Below, one piece after another: positions 54,854 through 64,000 of a stretch of 64,000 bases of DNA; the stretch's first letter is position 1, and each line of letters starts with the position of its first letter. Source of the DNA: Gautieria morchelliformis (taxonomy: Eukaryota; Basidiomycota; Agaricomycetes; Gomphales; Gomphaceae); contig WHVA01000530.1 in NCBI GenBank assembly GCA_015179125.1, positions 1 through 64,000 of the forward strand. Reading direction: 5' to 3'. Below the pieces are notes generated by a model. It had not been told where the DNA came from. It saw nothing but the letters and a program-made list of their open reading frames with translations, and ran no database searches. The translations under genes and the position numbers were made by a program.

Positions 54854-57800
54854 ATGGACCATAATCAGCAGATTTCCAAAGCTTCCACTTCATCCAGGCA
54901 TGGCGAAACGCCGCCGATCGTAAAGCCGTCTTTGGTGCCGTCAACGGTAAGCAAAGTTTATTCCGGGACCCTAAATAATCAAGGGAACTGACTATCTCAT
55001 GAATCTTTATGAACAGGCCAAACCACTGTCTACTTCTGGACTTGCCGCAGGGAGAACGGACATCGAATCTACCTCCACGACGCAAACCGATCAGCATCAG
55101 CGGGCCGGGCTTAGGTTGCTTTCACTCGGTAATGTTTTCATGCCTGTTAGCTACTACCTTCTAACTCCCTCAGCAGATGGCGGCGGAATCCGTGGCTTGT
55201 CCGAACTCCTCATACTGCGGGAAATCATGCGACGAATCCAGCTCGAAGAAGGGCGACCCACCGCCCCCCTTCCTTGTGAATATTTCGACCTGATCTGCGG
55301 TACGAGTACAGGCGGGTAAGTTACTTTCTTCTCGATCCCCGTCGTTCACTAATACGTTCCATGCAGACTCATAGCACTCATGCTGGGCCGCCTTCGCCTG
55401 CCCGTAGATAAAGCGATCGATGCCTATGGCACATTTGCCGAGCAAGTCTTCTCTGAGAAGAAACCATTTTGGAAGGACGGAAGGTTCAAGGCTAGCAATT
55501 TGGAGAACGCTATCAAGACAATCATCAAGGAATCAACTGGCGACCCTGAGGCACGCATGTTCGATCCAGGACCGAGCAGAGAAGTGTGCAAAACGTATGT
55601 TCATGTTGCCGCTCGTTCTTGACTTGATACATGGCTGACCGTAGCCCAGTTTCGTCTGCGCGATGCCCGCAAATAACATCACCGCACCCCGCCTCTTTCG
55701 TACGTACAGCGTCGGCAAATACGAATCATTCGACTGCGCGATATGGGAGGCCGCCCGTGCTACGTCTGCCGCTCCTACTTTTTTCAAACCGATTTTCATC
55801 GGCAAACCACCTACGCGTGAACCCTTTGTTGATGCCGGCCTGGGTTGCAACAATCCGATCAAGCAAATCCTCAGAGAAGCAGAACACATCTTTCCGCATC
55901 AACATATTGCTTGCATTGTCAGCATCGGCACTGGACATGTCACCACTGCCAGGCTGCCGGCATCTAGTCTGCTTAATAACATCATACCGTTAAGTGTAGC
56001 TGAGGTATTGAAGAAGATCACCACAGAATGTGAGACAACAGCGGAGGAAACTGAGCAGCGCTTCAGATCTGCACCAAACGTCTACTTCCGGTTCAATGTG
56101 GAGCAGGGAATGGAAAGTGTAACATTAGCAGATTGGGAAAGGTCACCTGAGGTGACAACACAAACATTACGCTATCTTGGGTGGCCACTGGTAGATGAGC
56201 AGGTAACGGCTGCTGCCATTGCTCTCAGGGAGCGCCGGGAAGTGATACCCTCTGCATACCTCAGTGCGTACAATGTGCAATGGGTCCCAGCTGATGACAT
56301 ATGTTGTATGGTAGACACTGTAGGCACAGGCACTGTCAACCGACTATCAGGTAAACAGAGAGCTCGCCGTAGGGCTTGTCCTCTACCAACGCGGAGATTT
56401 ACTGGAAGACATGATATTCTTTCACAACTTGAGGAATACTTCTTCCCAAAACAAACATTCATTGCTAAGGAGCAACAGCACATCTTTGTCTTGTATGGGC
56501 TTGGTGGGGTGGGAAAAACACAGATTGCTTTGTCATTCATTGATGAGTTTTATCAATGGTGTTGTAGTTTATCCAGGGCTGTTATGTATTGACTAATCTG
56601 TTTTATATTTAGCTTTTGGAGGGTGTATTATGTGGATGCAAGTAGTGTGTCCACTATAGAATGTGGCCTAGAGGACATTGCTCGGGATGAGGGCATTGGT
56701 GAGACTGCTGAGGATGCTCTTCTATGGCTTTCTGGACAACACCAAGGGTGGCTACTCTTGCTGGACAATGCTGATGATGGAGATATAAAGCTTCAAAAGT
56801 ACTTCCCAGCATGCAAGCATGGAAACATCATTGTGACAAGTCGCATTGTAAAGTGGTGTGCACATGCACTCCGCTCCAACTGTCATGTATCAGGCATGGA
56901 GGCTGCGGAGGCAATTGATTTGCTCCTCATGTTCTCTACAGCCAAAGATTGCACAAAGGATCATGGCTTGGCAACTCAGATTGCTGAAGAACTTGGTTAT
57001 CTTGCCCTGGCCATTGTACAAGCAGGTGCCTATATCTCAAATGGATGCAGCTTCAATGGATATCTGGATATTCTTCAGAAGGAGCGGGCTCAGCTAATGA
57101 GCAAGCACTCTGACATGATAGATGATTATCAGTTGGCAGTCTATGCAACATGGGAAATTAGCTTTAAAGAGCTAAGTCTCATAGCACAAAGGCTGCTACA
57201 CCTGTGTGCATTTCTCCATTATAGTAGTATTTCCAAGAGCATCTTTAAAAAGGCAGCGCTCATGGATCCAGATGAGGATGATATAAAACAGTTTCTGGAT
57301 AAGTTTCAAACTGCAGATGGTAGCTGGAGTGACTTTAAATTTCAGGAGGTCATTAATGAATTAACTTCTTACTCATTGATCACCACTAATGAGGGAGATT
57401 ATACATTTTTCCTTCATCCACTGGTACATGCTTGGGCTGGAGAAAGGTTGGAGGAGGAAGAGCAGGAGCATAACCAAGGGTGCATGATGCAGATATTAGC
57501 ACTTTCTATCCCATTGGGAAAGAGTACAGCAGACCACACCTTTAGGAGAACTCTTCTCTCTCATATTAATGAGCGACATAGAAAAGGTGCAAATGCAGAC
57601 ATGGCAAATAAATTTGCACAAGTGTTTCATGAAGCAGGGCGATGGATGGATGCTCGAGAGCTGTATGTTAAGGTCATGGAGACAAGGAAGATGGACCTTG
57701 GTGAGGAACATCCCAACACATTGACTGCCATGGGCAGCCTTGCTGCAACCTATCGGAGTCTGGGCCAGTGGAAGGATGCTCAGGGGCTGCAGATTAAAGT

Positions 57801-60015
57801 CGTGGAGGGAAGCAACAGGGTCCTTGGTGAGGAGCATCCTGACACACTGACTGCCATCACCAACCTTGCTACAACCTATCGGAGGCAGGGCAAGTGGAAG
57901 GATGCGCAGGAGCTGCAGATTAAAGTTGTGGAGGCAAGCAAGAGGGTCCTTGGTGAGGAGCATCCTGACACACTGACTGCCATGGGCCGCCTTGCTTCAA
58001 CCTATCGGAGTCTGGGCCAGTTGAAGGATGCTCAGGAGCTGGAGATGAAAGTCATGGAGGGAAGCAAGAGGGTCCTTGGTGAGGACCATCCTGACACACT
58101 GGCTGCCATGGGCAGCCTTGCTGCAACCTATCGGAGGCTGGGCCAGTGGAAGGATGCTCAGGAGCTGCAGATTGAAGTTATGGAGGCAAGCAAGAGGGTC
58201 CTTGGTGAGGAGCATCCTGACACACTGAATACCATGAACCGCCTTGCTACAATCCATTGGAATCTGGGCCAGTGGAAGGATGCTCAGGAGCTGGAGATTA
58301 AAGTCATGGAGGGAAGCAAGAGGGTCCTTGGTCAGGAACATCCTAGCACGTTGATTACCATAGGCAACCTTGCTGCAACCTATCGGAGTCTGGGCCAGTG
58401 GAAGGATGCTCAGGAGCTGGAGATTAAAGTCATGGAGGCAAGGAAGAGGGTCCTGGGTGAGGAACATCCTCACACACTGGCCGCCATCACCAACCTTGCT
58501 GAAACCTATTGGAGTCTGGGCCAGTGGAAGGTTGCTCAGGAGCTGCAGACTAAAGTCATGGAGGCAAGCAAGAGGGTCCTTGGTGAGGAGCATCCCAACA
58601 CACTGACCGCCATGGCCAGCCTTGCTGCAACCTATCGGAGTCGAGGCCAGTGGAAGGATGCTCAGGAGCTGGAGATTAAAGTCATGGAGGCAAGGAAGAG
58701 GGTCCTGGGTGAGGAACATCCTAACACACTGACCGCCATCACCAACCTTGCTGCAACCTATTGGAGTCTGGGCCAGTGGAAGGATGCTCAGGAGCTGCAG
58801 ATTAAAGTCATGGATGCAAGCAAGAGGGTCCTTGGTGAGGAGCATCCTGACACACTGACTGCCATGGGAAGCCTTGCTACAACCTATCAGAGTCTGGGTC
58901 AGTGGAAGGATGCTCAGGAGCTGGATATTAAAGTCATGGAGGCAAGCAAGAGGGTCCTTGGTGAGGAGCATCCTGACACACTGACTGCCACAGGAAACCT
59001 TGCTGCAACCTATCGGAGTCTGGGCCAGTGGAAGGATGCACAGGAGCTGCAGATTAAAGTCGTGGAGGAAAGCAAGAGGGTCCTTGGTGAGGAGCATCCT
59101 GACACACTGACTGCCATGGGCAGCCTTGCTACAACCTATTGGAGCCTGGGCCAGTGGAAGGATGCTCAGGAGCTGCAGATTAAAGTCATGGAGGCAAGCA
59201 AGACAGTCCTTGATGAGGAACATCCCTACACATTGACTGCCATGGGTGGCCTTGCTGCAACCTATCGGAGTCTGGGCCAGTGGAAGGATGCTCAGGAGCT
59301 GGAGATTAAAGTCATGGAGGGAAGCAAGCGGATCCTTGGTGAGGACCATCCCAACACACTGACCGCCATCACCAACCTTGCTACAACCTATTGGAGTCTG
59401 GGCCAGTGGAAGGATGCTCAGGCGCTGCAGATTAAAGTCATGGATGCAAGCAAGAGGGTCCTTGGTGAGGAGCATCCTGACACACTGACTGCCATGAGAA
59501 GCCTTGCTACAACCTATCGGAGTCTGGGCCAGTGGAAGGATGCTCAGGAGCTGGATATTAAAGTCATGGAAGCAAGCAAGAGGGTCCTTGGTGAGGAGCA
59601 TCCTGACACACTGACTGCCACGGGAAACCTTGCTGCAACCTATCGGAGTCTGGGCCAGTGGAAGGATGCACAGGAGCTGCAGATTAAAGTCGTGGAGGAA
59701 AGCAAGAGGGTCCTTGGTGAGGAGCATCCTGACACACTGACTGCCATGGGCAGCCTTGCTACAACCTATCAGAGTCTGGGCCAGTGGAAGGATGCTCAGG
59801 AGCTGCAGATTAAAGTCATGGAGGCAAGCAAGAGGGTCCTGGGTGAGGACCATCCCAAAACACTGATGGCCATGGGCAGCCTTGCTGCAACCTATCGGAG
59901 TCTGGGCCAGTGGAAGGATGCTCAGGAGCTGGAGGTTCAAGTCATAGAGGTAAGAAAGAGGGTCCTTGGTGAGGAGCATCCCAACATACTGACACAAGCC
60001 CACACCTATGGATAG
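54854..60015 (+). CDS. NLR-like protein: patatin phospholipase, NB-ARC, TPR
   Basis: Exons 54854-54946, 55017-55128, 55177-55315, 55367-55594, 55650-56558 and 56613-60015 keep frame and give 1,627 residues. Residues ~64-290 are a patatin domain: oxyanion loop LSLDGGGIRG (69-75), nucleophile GTSTGG (Ser112) and catalytic Asp252 in VDAGLGCNNP, all present. Residues ~430-750 are NB-ARC: P-loop GLGGVGKTQ (474-482), Walker B LLLLDNADD (541-549), sensor NIIVTSR, LGYLALAIVQAGAYI, and HPLVHAW near the end of the winged-helix part. From residue 856 there are 18 full 42-residue TPR units plus a partial one. This is the architecture of fungal NOD-like receptors such as Neurospora PLP-1, which triggers cell death on non-self recognition. 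By analogy, ligand binding by the TPRs would release NB-ARC oligomerisation and activate the lipase against membranes. The ligand is unknown. No partner gene of the SEC9 type is seen nearby. Confidence 0.93.
57697..60012 (+). repeat. 126-bp TPR-coding repeats, 18 full units plus partial
   Basis: Units begin exactly every 126 bases from 57697 (LGEEHPDTLTAMGSLA, TTYRSLGQWKDAQELQIKVM, EASKRV). Every unit is 42 codons, with no indel over 2.27 kb. Units 9-13 (58705-59334) and 14-18 (59335-59964) form a duplicated five-unit block; units 11 and 16 encode identical peptides. The last unit breaks off at LGEEHPNILTQAHTYG and the stop. Confidence 0.95.
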
Positions 60016-61109
60016 ACACAGGCTAGGCTTTCCCCACTACTGGTGGCATAGAAGAATTTTTAGTTTGAAACACTGTTTAAAAGACAGCTAAGATTTTTAT
60101 AAAAATGGTAGGGTCTATAATGTAACAAAACACTTTCACCAAATTTAGTCTTTTCTCAATCCCAAGCAAGTGTGATAACATTGCAAAAAATAAGTGCAAA
60201 AAGCTATAAGAAACACTTGTCAAAGTTATAGTCTTAAAAAGAAAGAGAGAGTAAATGTTATAAAAACATTGGAACATGCCACTACATTCACTATAACAAT
60301 GTGGATGGTCACATGATCTGATCAAGGGACATGACATGGCGAGTTGACCCTGCATGTGTCTCGACCATATCTCCTATTTACTTTCAACCCCAAATTCCCT
60401 TTCCACCATTATGCTTTACACTTTGTCACATCCTGCAGACATGTCATACCTATCCCTCAGCTCTTATACACATCCCAGCCGCTCCATCTGTAAATTCCTT
60501 TGTTCCAGCTTTATAACACACAAGGAACCCCAGTGTTTTTCTAACTAGTTAAATACCTTCATCTGTATGCTACATTCGATAGTGAAAAACATTCACCTGA
60601 TCTTTCGAACTACAATCTATCAATACTATAGTAAGATGCATATACCTTGATTCATCAGACTTCACTCGATTTGACTTCTACTAGAAGTTTAAATCACATC
60701 TCTATTAGTTTTACTCTTGACACTATAACTAACAAGAGTAAATATATTTATCTGCTTCCACAACACTAGCAAACTCACCAAGAAATGTGGTAACTAAAAT
60801 TTAAACCTCCATGGACAATGAGGATGATGAAGAAAGCCAGGGTCAGAGGCCTCCTACCAAGAAACACTGACAATTTAAGCTTGGCGTGCATGAGGGGCTT
60901 CAAGCATCCCAGAAAACCCCCGGTTCCGCCACTGGTATTCCAACCCCCCATCAGCTCAACCCGTACCCCGGCGCCAAGCCATTGGTGCTGGCTGAGGGCA
61001 TTCCCTATGAACTGAGTGCTGAACCCCAGAACCGAGTTATCCTGGCGATGGTGGTGGAGGTGGTGATGACTCTGACCCTGAGCATAATTGTCAGGGGAAC
61101 ACCAATCAC
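60016..61109. other. 3' flank of the NLR-like gene, A/T-rich, no gene recognised
   Basis: A/T-rich spacer to about 60790, then a plus-strand stretch (60880-61090) with natural-looking codons (PPVPPLVFQPPISSTRTPAP in one frame) that could be the upstream part of the decayed gypsy gag region, but no family match is certain. Confidence 0.35.
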
Positions 61110-61306
61110 ACACTGTGTATGATCGCACTGTGCATGATCGCACTGTGCATGATCGCACTGTGCATGATCACACTGTGCATGATCGCACTGTGCATGATCA
61201 CACTGTGGATGATCGCACTGTGCATCGTCGCACTGTGGATGATCGCACTGTGGATGGTCATACTGTGCATCGTCGCACTGTGCATTGTCACACACTGCAT
61301 CATCAC
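61110..61306 (+). repeat. 15-bp minisatellite, about 13 units
   Basis: Units of CATGATCGCACTGTG and variants (GGATGATCGCACTGT, CATCGTCGCACTGTG, CATGATCACACTGTG). All frames stay open because the unit is a multiple of three; the Cys-Asp-His-Ala-rich frame is not a gene. Confidence 0.9.
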
Positions 61307-61739
61307 AGCGTGTTGTTGGTGGCCCTGAGCTTCTCCTAGCCTTTAGCATCCTTCTGTCTTGTGTTCTGTTTATTTCCCTTCCTGTTCTGGCCCCTTCCGA
61401 CATCATTCCTTCCTTATCTGTCCAGCCCTGGTATCGCTGGCATGATTGCTTATGTAACTCGGGCATTCGGTGATCGGGCTAGCATGCCCACGTTTGCTTA
61501 TAGTTGTAGTTAGGTGGTGAAGGGGTTCCTTAGAGTTTTCTCTTTGGACCCCCCTTCGCCAGGTATGTCTATGTCCTGTATATAGTTCTCTATCTCACTT
61601 TGGATCCCCCTTTGCCAGTTCGCCGCTTGAGTGTAGAGCGTCTGCCCAGGTTGCCCTTATAATAATTCTGATCCTGAAGTAGCAGACCTGAGACCTAATC
61701 CCAACCTGAATGCAGCGGCAAGTGGCGAGTAACAGGTTG
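61307..61739. other. intergenic, no gene recognised
   Basis: Two related lines near 61528-61620 (TTTCTCTTTGGACCCCCCTTCGCC and TCTCACTTTGGATCCCCCTTTGCC, about 58 bases apart) show a short duplication. The rest is anonymous and may be the untranslated leader of the decayed retroelement. Confidence 0.35.
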
Positions 61740-62625
61740 GGCAACTGCTCATGGCTTTGGAAAGGCTCACTGATAATGGACCTGGTGGTGGAGACCAGAA
61801 TGACTCCAAGGCAAAACTCCAGGAACCAGACCAGTTTGACGGCTTGGACTTGAAGAAGCTCTGAGGATTCCTTCTCCAGCGCAAGCTGAATTTCCAGGCC
61901 AAACCCCAAGCTTTCCGAGATGGTTCTATGAAAGTGAACTATGTTTTGTCCTTCCTCAAGGGGACTGCTCTAGATTATTTCGAGCCCTACCTTGCAGATG
62001 ACCCTGCTGATGAACCCGCATGGGCTTCAGATTATATGGCATTTACAGAAGAGCCCTATCTGAACTACAATCAGGTTGCTGATGCTGAAATTGAGCTAGA
62101 GAATCGGTCATGAAGGATAACTACAAGGCAACTCGGTTTTTTTTCAATTTCTACAGGCTTGCATCCATCCTCCAATACAATGATTTGGCTTTGCATCACT
62201 GAGCTTACCTGGATTTGCCCAAGCGAGCAAAGGTGAGATGGTGCATTTTGACAAACCCTGACCACCTCTGAGACCTCATTCAGAACATTGATCAGAGGTA
62301 TTGGGAACCTCGTGGCAAAGTATCTTGTGAAACCCATTCCACTCCCAAAACTGAAGCCAAGAACGACAGGTCAGCCAACCAAAAGCAAGTTCCCAGAACA
62401 ACAACCAACATCAAGGTCAAGGTTCAGACAATTCTAATGCTAATGCTGGTAGCAACCAAGGCAAAGGCAAAGGCAAAGATAAGCTGAAAGGGAATAGCCA
62501 ATCCAAGGGTCAGAAAACACCCGAACTGGATAAACTCGGCAAGGACAACAAACTCACACCCAGGGAACGCCAATGCCACATGGATAAAAACCTCTACTTA
62601 GTATGTGCTGTGATGCTTTGTTCAG
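61740..62625 (+). pseudogene. Ty3/gypsy gag remnant
   Basis: The plus strand encodes, over several frames, EPDQFDGLDLKKL, AKPQAFRDGSMKVNYVLSFL, KGTALDYFEPYLADDPADEP, AWASDYMAFTEE, VADAEIELENRS, then DLIQNIDQRYWEPRGKVSCE and KLGKDNKLTPRERQCHMDKN followed by LYLVC, the start of the CCHC zinc knuckle. This is the retrotransposon gag layout of fungal gypsy elements. There are stops (for example after ENRS at 62111-62113) and frameshifts, and the zinc knuckle is cut off at about 62625, with protease and RT missing. Confidence 0.85.
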
Positions 62626-62998
62626 GCCTGGTGGTAAATGAAGGGTATAGTTTAGGAGGGAGCTGTGCGAGTGAGAGGGGGTCTAAAAGAGGATCTATTT
62701 CGGTGGACACTTGTACTACTTATAGTCTGAGAGAACAAAGAAATCTAAGAATAGTATGGTTCTTAAGGAACTGTGGACATGATGTGAATAAGCTAGGTGG
62801 ACAAGATATGTGGACAGGATATGTGGACAAGATATCCTTGTCCACAATCTGCAGCTGTTTGTGGGTGCTTGTGTATGCATCATCCGCAACTAGACAGCTG
62901 CGCTGTCTTACAGTGTGCAGAGCGGCCACCATGTGAAGGTGTTACATATCGAGATTTCCGCAAGTTGGAACTAGAAAGGACAATGGCTTCAACTTATA
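62626..62998. other. anonymous stretch with a 10-bp palindrome
   Basis: Repeated GTGGACAAGATATGTGGACA words around 62796-62830 and a perfect inverted repeat TGTGGACAAG (62822-62831), ATATC, CTTGTCCACA (62837-62846). No coding function. Confidence 0.4.
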
Positions 62999-63512
62999 TG
63001 TTGCGCCCCCAATGAACTATCATCCTAAGTATTTCAGATCACGAGTCGGAAGTCGGAAAGTACCAAACTAAACAGAAGTTGCAACTTGAGTCGGAAGGTG
63101 GAAAGGTGGAAGGCGGAGAGACAAAGGTCTTGCAAAACTCGCTGTGCTAAGAACAGGAGATAGAGCAAAGGAAATCACATATCGAAGGCGATTATCTGAT
63201 TGCAGAATAACGAGCATACGTGAGGGGCTTTTATACAAAGAGCTGAGACAACATGTAATGGTGTAGTACTAAGCAAATTCCGGAGGGAGCAGAAGTCGGA
63301 TAGACATATGGGGTAACTAACTAATTGGGAACAAGGGGAATACAAGGGGGGTGCAGGGTAGGGTAGAACAATGGCAAAAGAACAAGGGGTCAGAATGTAT
63401 ATCTGACATAAAGAAACAACGAGACTCCAACGGGGGCCAGACATATGGTCTTGCTGTGCTGCAAGTTGAGTCTGGTGGGTCTGAGTAATAGAGTTGAAAG
63501 AACAAGGTGTCA
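62999..63512 (+). repeat. LTR-like repeat, copy 2
   Basis: Starts TGTTGCGCCCCCAATGAACT and ends AAGAACAAGGTGTCA. Homologous (inverted) to 27593-28149; both are preceded by GGCTTCAACTTATA. Its position after a gypsy gag remnant suggests the 3' LTR of an internally deleted element. Confidence 0.55.
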
Positions 63513-64000
63513 AGATTGGTTTTTAGGCGTTAATATCATGTATTAGTGAACACAGCGAATGCCTGAATAACTTGTGTGAATAAGTATGCCGTTCGGCGAA
63601 GAGGATGAACCAATAAATGTTCGGAAGATAAGAGGGCTGCCCGAACGGAGCTCGCCCTATCTACAGTCATAGCGAAATAGCCCGTGGCACTTGACGATGT
63701 AACATGCAAGGTGTCACGGAAAGGTTGTCTAAGTGGCGACAATCCTTTCACCGGCGAAGGCACTCCTTTGGAGCCCTTCGCTGACAGCAGAGAAAATAAT
63801 TCGAAGGCTAAGGTAATGAAGATGAAGTATGAGAACTCACCAGTGATGCCTAAGTCTTCTTCTGGTCGAAGATAGCAATCTAAAGGAGAAGGCTCCAGAC
63901 GATGGTCACAGCGAGGTCAAGTTTGCACAAGATGGACGTATGATAATTGAACTGAAGAATATACATGCAAATGTAAACTACTTATACTGAATACTTGTAT
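63513..64000. other. no gene recognised to the window edge
   Basis: Short frames at 63536-63763 (minus) and 63684-63875 (plus) overlap each other and match nothing known. Confidence 0.3.

Noticed and set aside
57997-60003. 668-codon minus-strand open frame antisense to the TPR repeats
   Set aside because: It mirrors the 126-bp repeat: a frame lacking stops in one unit stays open in all. No promoter, no known protein, and the sense strand encodes a complete receptor.
61005-61466. Cys-Asp-rich repeat protein frame
   Set aside because: Product of the 15-bp minisatellite, whose unit length is a multiple of three.

Overview
The window comes from a filamentous basidiomycete, most likely an Agaricomycete. 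Introns are short (about 45-90 bases, GT...AG with CTNAC-type branch sites), and the transposons and membrane-protein families are ones typical of that group. No tRNA, rRNA or CRISPR array was found. Much of the window is transposon-derived or decayed sequence; four host genes look intact or nearly so.

Layout. 1-1.8 kb: N-terminal part of a Helitron Rep/helicase gene running off the left edge. 3.8-4.1 kb: fragment of a conserved fungal protein. 6.6-8.0 kb: degenerate LINE reverse transcriptase, abutting a truncated Helitron (8.0-11.0 kb) whose 5' end is split by a 1,036-bp TA-flanked inverted-repeat element. 11.3-13.0 kb: a DUF6533-type membrane protein gene. 13.4-21.9 kb: gene-poor, with diverged duplications, a DEAH-box helicase pseudogene interrupted by an insertion, and a broken small secreted protein gene. 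21.9-39.6 kb: a large Helitron cluster, all on the minus strand, including a head-to-tail array whose members abut exactly (3' CTAG against 5' TC). 39.6-41.5 kb: copia and gypsy fragments. 42-46 kb: duplicated, apparently non-coding DNA leading into a bZIP (GCN4/Cpc1-like) gene at about 46.1-47.8 kb. 48.5-51.1 kb: partial duplication of the GDPase 5' end and a fatty-acid elongase pseudogene. 51.4-53.5 kb: intact GDA1-type nucleoside diphosphatase. 54.85-60.0 kb: a six-exon gene for a patatin / NB-ARC / TPR protein, a fungal NOD-like receptor. 61-64 kb: minisatellite, gypsy gag remnant and an LTR-like repeat.

The most notable items are the NLR-like gene, with 18 near-identical 42-residue TPR units including a duplicated five-unit block, and the tandem Helitron array. 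The NLR belongs to the architecture that mediates non-self recognition and regulated cell death in other fungi. The bZIP gene has several TGASTCA motifs upstream, which suggests autoregulation. Exon coordinates for the NLR and GDPase genes were worked out by hand and keep frame throughout. The 5' end of the bZIP gene and the 3' exons of the DUF6533 gene are unresolved.
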